Positions 16,782-25,671 of a stretch of 45,964 nt of DNA are shown one piece after another. The stretch spans positions 1 to 45,964 of the forward strand of contig NZ_JAHXRQ010000031.1 of the NCBI RefSeq assembly GCF_019392335.1. The letters run 5' to 3'. A program made the translations under genes and the position numbers. Within the stretch, counting starts at the first letter, position 1, and each line of letters begins with the position of its first letter. The notes under the pieces were generated by a model. It was not told where the DNA came from and searched no databases. It saw only the letters and a program-made list of their open reading frames with translations. The DNA comes from Mameliella sp. CS4. GTDB taxonomy: Bacteria > Pseudomonadota > Alphaproteobacteria > Rhodobacterales > Rhodobacteraceae.

Positions 16782-18692
16782 TTACTTGGTGTCGAACAGC
16801 GCGATCAGGTCGGTCCCGACCGTCTTCAGCTCTTTGCGCAACGCGTCCAGCTTGTCCGCTGCCGCGACGATTTCCGTTTCGGTGCTGTCCAGCGCCTCGA
16901 TATAGCGGTTGCGCAGGCTCTCGACCTCGACCGCGTCGAGGTTCGCGCGCAGGCGGCCCTGTTCGCTCGACAGCTCGCGTTGGCGATCTTCCAGAGAGCC
17001 GATCTCCTGCTCGATGGCGCGGGCCCGGCGCAGCAGGTCATGGGCGGTGTCAAAGCTCTCGCTCAGAGCCGCATCGACGGCAATCCGCCCGGCGCGGACG
17101 TCCAGCACCAGCCGTTCGAAATCGCCCGAGTCCAGCGAATATTGCCGGCGGCTGACCGAGCGTTCCACCAGGGCCAAAGAGACCTCGCCCTCTTCGACGG
17201 GCACGGTCACACGGATGAAACCGTCGCCCTGTTCCACCTTGCCCGGGGCGCTGTCGAGTTCGCCGAAGCCGCCGGGATGTTCGACCGAAAACAGCGTCGC
17301 CTCTTCCGGCACGGTGGCGTCATACCGCGTGGTGCGCAGGGTGATCAGGTTGACGGTCACACGTTCTCCGCCCGAGATCATCGCGGAAATGCGCTGGGTC
17401 TGACGGCGGTCGGTATTGACCGTGGCGCCGGTGGCCTCGGCGAAGGGCAAGAGACGGCTCTGTCCGGCCAACATGCCGGTGAAGGGCGCGTCGCCGACGA
17501 AGCCGTTGGCATCCTGGACCGAGACCAGCCCCGGCGCCAGCGCCTGATCCGCCTGCAGCGAGGCGGCCATCAGAACCTGGGTCCCGGTTTTCTGCGGACG
17601 GTAGAGCGCGCGGATCTCGGGCTCGATCGCCATGTCGAAATACATCAGGTTTGCGGTGCGCCCATCCTCCAGGTCGACCGGCTGCGGCATGGCATAGCGC
17701 AGGATGCCCGCGCCGCTCAGCACCTCTCCCGCGCGGGCGGTGCCCGAGGGTTTCGCAAGATCGAGTGCCAGTGATTCCTTGAACACGGGGGCATAGGCGG
17801 CTTCTGGAGCGGGGGCGGCAAGCGCCCTGACGCCCCGGTCGGGCGCAACCGTGACCGGGCGCGGACCCGAAGGAGGATCATTCCGCGCGATGTACAGTGG
17901 GTCGATCAGTTCGCGCCGGTAGGCCACGGGAGAGCCGGTGGTCAGCGTCAGCGCCACGTCGTCCCAATCCTGCCCCGAGACATTCTCGACCGTGGCCCAG
18001 CCCTGGAACCGGCCTTCGTCCAGCAGAAGACGCCAGGAGTTCTTCCAGGCCGCGACCTCGGTCACATAGGACAGGTGTACGTCGCGGGCATCTGCGGCCT
18101 CCAGCGTCAGGTCAAAGCGGCGGGTCTTGCTGTCGCGCCGGTCGGCGTCCATCGCGCGGGCCAGTTGCGCGGCGACCTCCTCGGAAAAGGTGACCTGCGC
18201 GCCGGGCGTCAGCACGATGTCCTGTACGCCATCCTCTGTCAGCATCAGGACGGTGGTGCGGGTGACGTCCTTGCCCTCTTCGACGATCTGGGTTTCGCCC
18301 ACGCCCATGATGCGGCCGGTAAAGGCGCCGCGTGCGGTGGTGACTTCCAGAACCTCGCCAATCATGGCGCGCACCAGCCCCTCTGTCGTGCGGGGCACGC
18401 CGCCGGCAAAGATGGTGTCCGCCAGGGCGGCCAGGCTGCTGCCGGGGGTGTCGGTCTGCAGGTCGATCACGCCGCCCGACGGATCGCGCACGACGAGCGA
18501 GGCCAGCACGTCGTCGGAATCGCGCATCGGCACGTCAAAGGAGAGGGTGTTGCCCTCGGTCGGGGCGATGAATGTATAGCGCGCGATCCCGGCCTGTCCC
18601 AGTTCGATCCGGGTGATCTGTGGAGAGGCAAGGGCGGTGGAAACAAGACAGGTGGTCGCCAGCAGGGCGGGCAGGAAAATGGATTTTGTCAT
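16782..18692 (-). CDS. DUF4139 domain protein, secreted, with C-terminal coiled coil
   Basis: 636 residues from ATG 18692, with GAGGAG upstream. A signal peptide (MTKSIFLPALLATTCLVSTA, then LAS) predicts export to the periplasm. The middle part (about 200-500) has the DUF4139 pattern: LSYVTEVAAWKNSWRLLL, GWATVENVSGQDWDDVALTL and SGSP-like TTGSPVAYRR. A C-terminal helical region (about 545-630) has heptad-like Leu/Ala and E/R spacing, suggesting a coiled coil; in many family members the coiled coil is N-terminal. No enzymatic motif is seen. It is monocistronic, convergent with the TRAP operon and divergent from the TPR gene. The function is unknown; the family has been loosely linked to mucoidy inhibitor A-like proteins. 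Confidence 0.8.
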   Translation of the reverse strand: MTKSIFLPALLATTCLVSTALASPQITRIELGQAGIARYTFIAPTEGNTLSFDVPMRDSDDVLASLVVRDPSGGVIDLQTDTPGSSLAALADTIFAGGVPRTTEGLVRAMIGEVLEVTTARGAFTGRIMGVGETQIVEEGKDVTRTTVLMLTEDGVQDIVLTPGAQVTFSEEVAAQLARAMDADRRDSKTRRFDLTLEAADARDVHLSYVTEVAAWKNSWRLLLDEGRFQGWATVENVSGQDWDDVALTLTTGSPVAYRRELIDPLYIARNDPPSGPRPVTVAPDRGVRALAAPAPEAAYAPVFKESLALDLAKPSGTARAGEVLSGAGILRYAMPQPVDLEDGRTANLMYFDMAIEPEIRALYRPQKTGTQVLMAASLQADQALAPGLVSVQDANGFVGDAPFTGMLAGQSRLLPFAEATGATVNTDRRQTQRISAMISGGERVTVNLITLRTTRYDATVPEEATLFSVEHPGGFGELDSAPGKVEQGDGFIRVTVPVEEGEVSLALVERSVSRRQYSLDSGDFERLVLDVRAGRIAVDAALSESFDTAHDLLRRARAIEQEIGSLEDRQRELSSEQGRLRANLDAVEVESLRNRYIEALDSTETEIVAAADKLDALRKELKTVGTDLIALFDTK

Positions 18693-18880
18693 GGTCGTCG
18701 ACTCCTCGGTGTTCGCGGACGGCTGAAAGGCCGTGTTCCGAGTCTACGACGCATCAGCCGCCCGCGTCCTTGGTGAGGTCGTGTCAGATTGTGAATTTTT
18801 TTCCGGCGAACCGTTCAGGCGGGTCTTTGGCCTGCCTGCCGGGAAATCTGTTACGATGTTCGCGGGAAAAGGGGGATGCG

Positions 18881-20515
18881 ATGTCGGACTATTATGATCT
18901 CGGGACCTATGGCCGCCCGGTCGGGACCGTTCCACAGGCGCAGGTCTGGCTGGATCGGGGGCTGGTCTGGCTCTTTGGGTACAACCACGAAGAGGCGATC
19001 CACTGTTTCGAACGGGCGTTGGTGATCGACCCGGCCTGCGCGCTGGCCCATTGGGGCATCGCCTATGCCATCGGGCCGAACTACAACAAGCCCTGGGAGG
19101 TCTTCACCCCCGAGGAAAAGGCACCGGCGCTGGCCCGCGCCCATGCGGCTCTGGCCGCCGGGTTGGCCCTGACAGGCGCGGCGCCGGTCGAACGCGCCCT
19201 GCTGGAGGCGCTGGCCGCGCGCTATCCGCAGGATCCGGAGATCGAGGACTACCAGCCATTCAACGACGGGTTTTCCGCCGCGATGCAGCCGGTCCATGCG
19301 CAGTTTCCCGACGATCTGGATGTCATCTTTGTGCATGCCGAGGCGATGATGAACCGTACGCCCTGGCAACTCTGGGACTTCCATCGTGGCATCCCGAACC
19401 CTGAGGCCTCGACCACTGAGGCGATGGCGGTGCTGGAGCGGGCCTTCGACCAGATACCGGGCGCCTGGGATCATCCCGGCCTTCTGCACATGTATATTCA
19501 CCTGATGGAAATGTCGCCGCATCCCGAACGCGCATTGCCCCACGGCGACCGGCTGACGGGGTTGGTGCCGGACGCGGGGCATCTGGTGCACATGGCGACA
19601 CATATCGACGTGTTGTGCGGGGACTATCAGAGCGTTCTGTCGCGCAACCTGGCCGCGGCCAAGGTCGACGAGACCTTCAAGGCGCGGTCGGGGGCCGCGA
19701 ATTTCTATGCGCTCTACCGCATTCACAACCTGCATTTCGCGCTCTACGGGGCGATGTTCCTGGGCCAGAAGGCTGCCGCCCTGGACGCGGCGCAGCGCTT
19801 GCGGGCCGAGGTGCCGGACGAGGTGGTGCGGGTCTATCCCGACCTGTTCGAGACCTTCGTGGCGGCCCTGCCGCATGTCTATATCCGCTTTGGCATGTGG
19901 TCCGAGGTGCTGGATCTGGAATTGCCCGAGGATACCGAGCTTTACACGACGACCAACGCGCTGATCCTTTATGCGCGGGCCATCGCGCTGGCCAACCTGG
20001 GCCGGCACGACGCGGCGAAAGCGGCGAAACAGGCTTTTGCCGAGGCCTATGCCGTGGTTCCGGAAGAGCGGATGCTGTTCAACAACACGGCGCGCGACGT
20101 GCTGGCCGTGGCCGAACAGATGATGCTGGGCGAGGTCGCCTACAAGGGAGGGAGACGCGAAGAGGGGCTGGCCTATCTGCGCGAGGCGGTCGCCCTCGAC
20201 GATGGGTTGCAGTACGAAGAGCCGTGGTCATGGCCGCAGCCCACGCGGCATGCGCTGGGCGCCTTGCTGATGGATGCCGGACGCTACGCTGAGGCCGAGG
20301 CGGTCTATCGCGCGGATCTCGGGCTGGACGGGAAATTGCCCCGGCCAAGCCAGCATCCCCGCAACGTCTGGGCGCTGCACGGGTTGGACGAATGCCTGAC
20401 CCGACGCGGCGAGACGGTGGAGCGTGCCCATATCAAGGCAGCGCTCGACGTGGCCCTTGCCCGGACCGATGTGCCGATCCGGGCAAGCTGCCTTTGCCGG
20501 TCCCGGGTGGCCTAG
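18881..20515 (+). CDS. Tetratricopeptide repeat protein with conserved His motifs
   Basis: 544 residues from ATG 18881, chosen for GGGGG just upstream. Upstream in-frame codons would overlap the divergent DUF4139 promoter. There is no signal peptide, so it is cytoplasmic. TPR-like helices are evident near the N-terminus (HEEAIHCFERALVIDPACAL then AHWGIAYAIG) and C-terminus (ALGALLMDAGRYAEAEAVYR). A histidine-rich central block has H203-x3-H207-x2-E210, then H214, H221, H234-x2-H237-x3-H241. It recurs, as I recall it, in a widespread uncharacterised TPR family and could bind a metal. No partner gene is evident; the divergent DUF4139 gene shares the 188 bp promoter region. Confidence 0.75.
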   Translation: MSDYYDLGTYGRPVGTVPQAQVWLDRGLVWLFGYNHEEAIHCFERALVIDPACALAHWGIAYAIGPNYNKPWEVFTPEEKAPALARAHAALAAGLALTGAAPVERALLEALAARYPQDPEIEDYQPFNDGFSAAMQPVHAQFPDDLDVIFVHAEAMMNRTPWQLWDFHRGIPNPEASTTEAMAVLERAFDQIPGAWDHPGLLHMYIHLMEMSPHPERALPHGDRLTGLVPDAGHLVHMATHIDVLCGDYQSVLSRNLAAAKVDETFKARSGAANFYALYRIHNLHFALYGAMFLGQKAAALDAAQRLRAEVPDEVVRVYPDLFETFVAALPHVYIRFGMWSEVLDLELPEDTELYTTTNALILYARAIALANLGRHDAAKAAKQAFAEAYAVVPEERMLFNNTARDVLAVAEQMMLGEVAYKGGRREEGLAYLREAVALDDGLQYEEPWSWPQPTRHALGALLMDAGRYAEAEAVYRADLGLDGKLPRPSQHPRNVWALHGLDECLTRRGETVERAHIKAALDVALARTDVPIRASCLCRSRVA

Positions 20516-20562
20516 ATGTTTTGTCCCGAGGTGTGATGCTCTGTTGCCTCGGCCTCGCGGAC

Positions 20563-20592
20563 AACGGCCCCACCCGAAAGGCGGGGCCGTTT
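20563..20592. terminator. Bidirectional terminator between TPR gene and uxuB
   Basis: AACGGCCCC, a short internal part ending in a GAAA loop, and GGGGCCGTT form a strong GC stem with flanking A and T runs (GCCGTTTCG on the plus strand). It sits in the 89 bp between the convergent TPR and uxuB genes. Confidence 0.8.
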
Positions 20593-20604
20593 CGCGTTCC
20601 GGGG

Positions 20605-22071
20605 TCAGCGCGTGGCTTCGGTCTCGATGGCTGCGCGCATGCCCTTGTCCAGCATGAGCGATAGCCGAGCGATGACCGCGTCGCGCCAGCCGGAGGCCTT
20701 GGTCAGGCGGGCAGGGATCAGGTCCGGGATCGCGGCAAGCCGGTCGTGCAGGCCCTCGGGCGTGACCGGCAGGTCCGGCGGCGGCGTCAGCAGGGCCGCC
20801 CTCGGGTCGCGCAGGTCATAGGCTTGGCCTGTCGCGTCGCGGCCAAGCGTGTAGCGCATCCAGGCGGCGGTGGCGAAGGCGAAGGGCTCCAGCGGTTGGG
20901 CGCGTTCCTGCGCGTCACAGGCGGCGGCAAAGATGCGCTGCGGCATCTTCTCGGTCCCGTCCATCGCGATCTGGTAGGTCTCGTGACCGAGGTGCGGGTT
21001 GGCAAAGCGCGCGGCCAGATCGGCGGCGTAAACCTGCAGATCCACGCCGGGCAGGGTCGGCAGGGTTTCTGCGGCGGCGGCCAGATGGCGCCGGACCAGC
21101 GCCGCCAGCGCGGGGTCGCCCATCACGTCGCGGACATACCTGTGCCCGGCGAGGAACCCGGCATAGGCCAGCATGGAGTGTGCACCGTTCAGCATCCGCA
21201 GTTTCATGTTCTCGAAGGGGCGGACATCCTCGACAAAGACCGCGCCACCGGCCTCCCATGCGGGACGGCCTTGGGGAAAGCGGTCCTCGATCACCCATTG
21301 GCGAAAGCTCTCGCTCTCGATGGCGCCGTGATCCTCCACACCCGTCATCTCGCGGGCCAGCGCCAGCGTGGCCTCGGTGCGGGCCGGGGTGATCCGGTCG
21401 ACCATCGTCGAGGGGAAGGCGACCTCCTGTGCGATGTGATCTGCCAGGTCGGGCGCGGTCTGCCGGGCGAAATCGACCAGAAGCGCGTGCACGAGTGTCC
21501 CGTTTTCCGGAAGGTTGTCGCAGCAGAGTACGGTAAAGGGCGGCGTGCCGGCCTGTTTTCGCTGCCCCAGCGCCCAGACCAGCAGACCGGCCACGCCCTG
21601 CGGGTCGGTCGGGTCCGCGAGGTCGGAGGCAATCGCCGGATGGGTGCGGTCGATGCCGCCGCTGGCGCGATCAATGCCATAGCCCTTTTCGGTCACGGTC
21701 AGAGAGACGATGCGCGTTGCCGGATCACACAGCGCATCCAGAACCGCGCGGCGGTCCGTGGACAGGCTGAGCGCGCGGTCGATGGCGCCGATGACGCGCG
21801 CTGTGCTGCCCTCGACGCCGCGTTCGATCACGGTAAACAAACCGTTTTGCGGCGTCAGTTCCGCCGCCGGTTCCAGGCTGCGCAAGCTGACGCCGGTGAT
21901 GCGCCAGTCGCCGCCTGCCGCTGCCAGCGCATCATCCGTGTAGACCGCCTGGTGCGCCTTGTGAAAGGCGCCAAGGCCGATGTGGACGATGCCCGGGCCG
22001 TGGGCCGCCGGATCAAAGCCCGGGCGGCGGACACCCTGGGCAAGTTGGTCAAGTGCGCTGAGCCGGGTCAT
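20605..22071 (-). CDS. uxuB: Fructuronate reductase / mannitol dehydrogenase family
   Basis: 488 residues, the usual length for UxuB. Its ATG at 22071 overlaps the uxuA stop (ATGA). The N-terminal NAD-binding part begins IVHIGLGAFHKAHQAVYTDD, a signature of the polyol-specific long-chain dehydrogenase family. The catalytic K-x4-N-x2-H motif is present in ENMKLRMLNGAHSMLAY. The enzyme interconverts D-fructuronate and D-mannonate with NAD(H) in the cytosol. Coupling to UxuA, which dehydrates mannonate, supports UxuB over mannitol or arabinitol dehydrogenase. Its gene ends at a bidirectional terminator. Confidence 0.88.
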   Translation of the reverse strand: MTRLSALDQLAQGVRRPGFDPAAHGPGIVHIGLGAFHKAHQAVYTDDALAAAGGDWRITGVSLRSLEPAAELTPQNGLFTVIERGVEGSTARVIGAIDRALSLSTDRRAVLDALCDPATRIVSLTVTEKGYGIDRASGGIDRTHPAIASDLADPTDPQGVAGLLVWALGQRKQAGTPPFTVLCCDNLPENGTLVHALLVDFARQTAPDLADHIAQEVAFPSTMVDRITPARTEATLALAREMTGVEDHGAIESESFRQWVIEDRFPQGRPAWEAGGAVFVEDVRPFENMKLRMLNGAHSMLAYAGFLAGHRYVRDVMGDPALAALVRRHLAAAAETLPTLPGVDLQVYAADLAARFANPHLGHETYQIAMDGTEKMPQRIFAAACDAQERAQPLEPFAFATAAWMRYTLGRDATGQAYDLRDPRAALLTPPPDLPVTPEGLHDRLAAIPDLIPARLTKASGWRDAVIARLSLMLDKGMRAAIETEATR

Positions 22072-23276
22072 GCCACCACCCGGGGCGAGAGTGCGGCGAT
22101 GATGCCGCGCAGTTCCGCCAGGCCCTTGAGACGCCCGATAGACGGATAGCCCGGCTGCGCCTTGCGCCCCAGGTCATCAAGAATGTCCTGCCCGTGATCG
22201 GGGCGGAAGGGGATGGACCAATCGGCGCGGCCCGCGGCCCTGCGGCGGGCCTCTTCCTTCAATGCGGCCTTGACAAGGGCCACCATGTCGGTGTCGCCGC
22301 CCAGGTGCTCTGCCTCGTGGAACGATCCGCGCAGCTCGGGTGTCTCGCGCTTGACGTTGCGCAGGTGCAGGAAATGCACCCGGTCGCCGAGACGATCCAT
22401 CATGCCCGGCAGGTCGTTGTCGGGCCGCGCGCCCAGCGAGCCGGAGCATAGCGTGATGCCGTTGGCGGGCAGGTCGACCGCCTCCATCACCGCGCGGTAC
22501 TGTGCCTCTGTCGACATGATGCGCGGCAGGCCCAGCAGCGGAAAGGGTGGGTCGTCCGGGTGACAACACAGCCGCAACCCCAGGTCTTGTGCCACCGGCG
22601 CCACCTCTGTCAGGAAATCGATCAGGTGGCCGCGCAGGGTCTCTTCGCTCAGGGCGGCATATTCGGCCAGGTGCGCGCGCACGTCCTCGAGCGAGAATCG
22701 CTCTGCCGCGCCGGGCAGGCCGTAGACGACGTTTCCGGCCAGCGCCTCTTTCGCCTCGTCCGACTTTTCGGCAAAGCGGCGGGCGGCGGCCTCGCGCAAC
22801 TCTGCGCCATAGTCCTCTTCGGCGCCGGCCCGCGCGAGGATATGCAGGTCGAAGGCGGCGAAATCGGTCAGGTCGAAGCGCATGCAGGTGGCGCCGCTGG
22901 GCAGGCGCCAGGCCAGGTCCGTACGCGTCCAATCCAGCACCGGCATGAAGTTGTAGCAGATCACCTCAAGGCCCGAATCCGCCAGATTGTGCAGGCTTTC
23001 CTTGTAGTTGGCGATATGTTGCCGCCAGTCGCCCTGTTGCTTCTTGATGTCCTCGGAGACAGGCAGGCTTTCCACCACGGCCCAGTCCAGCCCCGACGGG
23101 GAGCCATCGGAAAAATGCGCGATTTCCGCCTGCCTCCGGGCGATCTCGGCGGGGCTCCAGACGGCGCCGGTAGGGACATGGTGCAGGGCCGATACGATGC
23201 CTTCGGCCCCCGCCTGTGCCACGTCATCGGGTGTCACCAAGTCCTTTGGGCCAAACCAGCGCCAGGTCTGTTTCAT
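22068..23276 (-). CDS. uxuA: Mannonate dehydratase
   Basis: 402 residues from ATG 23276 (MKQTWRWFGPKDLVTPDDVA), with a GAGGACAAG upstream. UxuA hallmarks are W-R-W-F-G near the start, V-x-x-L-H-H-V-P-T-G, V-C/I-C-Y-N-F-M-P-V-L-D-W-T-R-T-D, LRLCCHPDDPPFPLLGLPRI and FRPDHGQDI near the C-terminus, which hold the metal-binding His and Asp residues of this TIM-barrel dehydratase. The enzyme converts D-mannonate to 2-keto-3-deoxy-D-gluconate. It is the first gene of the uxuAB operon, divergent from the GntR-TRAP operon. Confidence 0.93.
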   Translation of the reverse strand: MKQTWRWFGPKDLVTPDDVAQAGAEGIVSALHHVPTGAVWSPAEIARRQAEIAHFSDGSPSGLDWAVVESLPVSEDIKKQQGDWRQHIANYKESLHNLADSGLEVICYNFMPVLDWTRTDLAWRLPSGATCMRFDLTDFAAFDLHILARAGAEEDYGAELREAAARRFAEKSDEAKEALAGNVVYGLPGAAERFSLEDVRAHLAEYAALSEETLRGHLIDFLTEVAPVAQDLGLRLCCHPDDPPFPLLGLPRIMSTEAQYRAVMEAVDLPANGITLCSGSLGARPDNDLPGMMDRLGDRVHFLHLRNVKRETPELRGSFHEAEHLGGDTDMVALVKAALKEEARRRAAGRADWSIPFRPDHGQDILDDLGRKAQPGYPSIGRLKGLAELRGIIAALSPRVVA

Positions 23277-23377
23277 CTTGTCCTCCCGCGTTGAAGTCTC
23301 GCCGACTCTGTATCATCCGGCAACATTGCTGACTAGTATGGAAGTATGGTAGATGCCAAGTGGGAGGACGGCGAATC
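23277..23377. promoter_or_regulatory. Divergent uxuA / GntR promoter region
   Basis: 101 bp between divergent operons. It includes a 7 bp direct repeat AGTATGG at 23335-23341 and 23343-23349, and ACTAGT just before it, an AT-rich patch likely to hold promoter or operator sequence. GGGAGG at 23362-23367 serves the ATG of the GntR gene at 23378 rather than the GTG at 23360. The operator assignment is tentative. Confidence 0.4.
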
Positions 23378-24121
23378 ATGCATGTCGAGGGTGGAAACTG
23401 GGAGCTTGACCCGGCATTGCCGATTTCGCGGCAGATCCTGCGGATCCTGCGCGAGCGGATCATCCACAACGATCTGAAGCCCGGCGACAGGCTGTCCGAG
23501 TCCGAAGTGGCCCGCACCTACGATGTCAGCCGCCAGCCCGTGCGCGAGGCCTTTATCCGGCTTGCCGATCTCGGCCTGCTGGCCGTCCTGCCGCAGCGGG
23601 GCACCATCGTCAGCCGGATCGGGTATTCGGCAGTTCTGGATGCGCGATTCCTGCGCGAGGCCATCGAGGCCGACATCGCCAAGATCCTTGCCCGGTCGCC
23701 CGATCCTGTCGTTATCGCCGACCTGCGCGCACAACTACGCCGCCAGGAAGAGGCAGAGGGCGGGGACCCGAACGATTTCATCGACCTCGACGACCTGTTT
23801 CACCGCACCCTGGCCGAGGCCGCAGGCAAGGGCGGGGCATGGAAACAGATCGAGGGGCTGAAGGCCCAGATGGACCGGGTTCGTTTCCTGTCACTGGGCC
23901 AGTTCCCGCTGCGCAAGCTGATCGCACAGCACCGCGACATCGTGGACCAGATCGAGAAGGGCACCATCTCGGGTGCCAATTCGGCGGTCCGGTATCACCT
24001 GCGCGAGGTCCTGGGCGACCTTCCGCAGATCGTGGCGGCGAATGCCGCCTATTTCGAATTGCCGGACGGCGCATTGCCGCACCCGGTGAACGCACCCATC
24101 CAAGGAGGAGAACAGGGATGA
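23378..24121 (+). CDS. GntR-family regulator (FCD/FadR-type)
   Basis: 247 residues from ATG 23378 (MHVEGGNWELDPALPISRQI). The N-terminal winged helix contains R-I-I-H-N-D-L-K-P-G-D-R-L-S-E-S-E-V-A and Y-D-V-S-R-Q-P-V-R-E-A-F-I-R-L. The C-terminal FCD all-helical domain has the metal-ligand pattern: D-L-D-D-L-F-H-R-T-L-A-E-A-A, QHRDIVDQIEKG and V-R-Y-H-L. It probably controls the uxuAB and TRAP/dehydrogenase operons in response to a hexuronate or aldonate. Its stop overlaps the start of the TRAP binding-protein gene (ATGA), so regulator and transporter are co-translated, which is unusual. Confidence 0.9.
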   Translation: MHVEGGNWELDPALPISRQILRILRERIIHNDLKPGDRLSESEVARTYDVSRQPVREAFIRLADLGLLAVLPQRGTIVSRIGYSAVLDARFLREAIEADIAKILARSPDPVVIADLRAQLRRQEEAEGGDPNDFIDLDDLFHRTLAEAAGKGGAWKQIEGLKAQMDRVRFLSLGQFPLRKLIAQHRDIVDQIEKGTISGANSAVRYHLREVLGDLPQIVAANAAYFELPDGALPHPVNAPIQGGEQG

Positions 24122-25089
24122 CTTTTGGTTTCAGGATGACCGCAATCGCCGCAGCCGTGGCGGCAATGGTCGCCGCCCCGGTCGCGGCGCAGGAGATGAC
24201 GCTCAAGCTGGGTCACCTCGCCAACGAGGAGAACTCGTGGCACAAGGCCAGCGTCAAGTTCGGCGAGGAACTCTCGGCGCTGACCGATGGCCGTATCGCC
24301 GTCGAGGTGTTCCCGAACGAGTCGCTGGGCAAGGAAATCGACCTGATCAACGGCATGCAGCTGGGCACCGTCGACATGACGATCACCGGCGAAAGCCTGC
24401 AGAACTGGGCGCCGATGGCCGCCCTGCTGGCGGTGCCCTATGCCTTCCAGACCATCGAAGACATGGATGCCTTTGCCGCCGGTCCGGTGGGCGACGACAT
24501 CAAGGCGCAGATCATCGACAAGGTGCAGATCCGCCCGATCGCCTATTTCGCCCGTGGCGCACGTGACCTGACCTCGAACCGGCCGATCACCTCGCCCGCC
24601 GATCTTAACGGCCTCAAGATGCGCGTGCCGAACGTGCCGCTCTTTGTGGACGTCTGGAAAGCGCTGGGCGCCAACCCCGGCCCGATGGCCTTTTCTGAGG
24701 TCTTCACATCGCTGCAGAACGGCACCATCGAGGCTCAGGAAAACCCGCTGGCCCTGATCCGCTCGGCCTCGTTTTACGAGGTGCAGAGCCATGTGAACCT
24801 GACCGACCACGTCCGGTCCTGGATCTACCTGACCATCTCCGAGCAGACCTGGGCCAAGCTGTCCGACGCCGACAAGGATGCGGTCATGGAAGCGGCGGCG
24901 CGTGCGCAGGCCTATGAGCGTGAGCTGTTCGAGCAGAGCCTGGCCGACGACCGCGCCTTCCTGGAGTCGAAGGGCATGACCTTTGTCGATGTCGACGCGG
25001 CGGCCTTTCAGGCGGCGGCCAAGGATGCCGTCCTGGCCAACGTGAACGACGAGATCAAGCCGATCGTCGAAGAGCTTTTCGCGCAGTAA
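24118..25089 (+). CDS. TRAP transporter substrate-binding protein (DctP family)
   Basis: 323 residues from ATG 24118, preceded by AAGGAGGAG inside the 3' end of the GntR gene. The signal peptide ends A-P-V-A-A-Q near residue 25. The mature part is a classic DctP protein: LKLGHLANEENSWHKASVKF, V-E-V-F-P-N-E-S-L-G-K-E, DLNGLKMRVPNVPLFVDVWK (ligand-binding Arg) and GTIEAQENPLALIRS. The R-V-P and Q-E-N-P blocks are typical of sugar-acid-binding TRAP proteins. Neighbouring uxuAB and aldonate dehydrogenase genes suggest a hexuronate or hexonate ligand. Confidence 0.93.
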   Translation: MTFGFRMTAIAAAVAAMVAAPVAAQEMTLKLGHLANEENSWHKASVKFGEELSALTDGRIAVEVFPNESLGKEIDLINGMQLGTVDMTITGESLQNWAPMAALLAVPYAFQTIEDMDAFAAGPVGDDIKAQIIDKVQIRPIAYFARGARDLTSNRPITSPADLNGLKMRVPNVPLFVDVWKALGANPGPMAFSEVFTSLQNGTIEAQENPLALIRSASFYEVQSHVNLTDHVRSWIYLTISEQTWAKLSDADKDAVMEAAARAQAYERELFEQSLADDRAFLESKGMTFVDVDAAAFQAAAKDAVLANVNDEIKPIVEELFAQ

Positions 25090-25114
25090 GACCCGCGCGT
25101 TCGCAAGCAAACCT

Positions 25115-25144
25115 GGCCGGTGCCGCGGGGGCGTGGCGCCGGCC
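25115..25144 (+). terminator. Intercistronic hairpin downstream of TRAP binding-protein gene (uxu locus)
   Basis: GGCCGGTGCC (25115-25124) pairs with GGCGCCGGCC (25135-25144), with one G-U pair and a 10 nt loop. It lies between the binding-protein stop and the DctQ start and has no T-run. Confidence 0.65.
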
Positions 25145-25161
25145 TGATTGACAGGGGGAAC

Positions 25162-25668
25162 ATGGTGAAACACGTTGATCGCTTTATCGGGGCCGTTGTC
25201 CTGCTGGCCCGGATCGGGGCGGGCCTGGGCTTTGCGGTGCTGATGGGGGCCGTGCTGGTTCAGGTCATCGGGCGGCTGTCGGGCACCTCGCCGGTCTGGA
25301 CCGAGGAACTGACCCGCTACGCGCTGCTTTACATGGTGGCCTTTGGGGCGGGGGCCGCGCTGCGGTCGGGCGACCTGGTGAACGTGGATGTCATCAGCGA
25401 GTCCTTACCCGCACCTCTGCCCTGGCTGCTGCGCCTGCTGGCCGCCCTGGCCACCGCCGGGCTGGCCATCTTCCTGCTGTCCCACGCCTGGCGCTATGTC
25501 TCCATCGGCAAGATGCAGACCTCTCCCGCGCTGGGTATCCGCATGGACTATGTCCATTTCACCGTCTGGCTGATGCTGGTCGGCCTGGCCGTTTTCGCGC
25601 TGCTGCGCGTCATCGGCATGCTGTCCGGCACCGAAGACGGCAAGCCTCACCGTCCAGAGGAGGAGTGA
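25162..25668 (+). CDS. TRAP transporter small permease (DctQ family)
   Basis: 168 residues from ATG 25162, with AGGGGG directly upstream. An in-frame start 42 bp earlier would lie in the hairpin. It has four predicted helices (AGLGFAVLMGAVLVQVIGRL, LLYMVAFGAGAALRSG, LLRLLAALATAGLAIFLLSH, FTVWLMLVGLAVFALLRVI). DctQ marks are W-T-E-E-L-T-R-Y in the first third and Q-T-S-P-A-L-G-I-R-M-D-Y near the last helix. It partners the DctM encoded 3 bp downstream. Confidence 0.9.
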   Translation: MVKHVDRFIGAVVLLARIGAGLGFAVLMGAVLVQVIGRLSGTSPVWTEELTRYALLYMVAFGAGAALRSGDLVNVDVISESLPAPLPWLLRLLAALATAGLAIFLLSHAWRYVSIGKMQTSPALGIRMDYVHFTVWLMLVGLAVFALLRVIGMLSGTEDGKPHRPEEE

Positions 25669-25671
25669 TCC

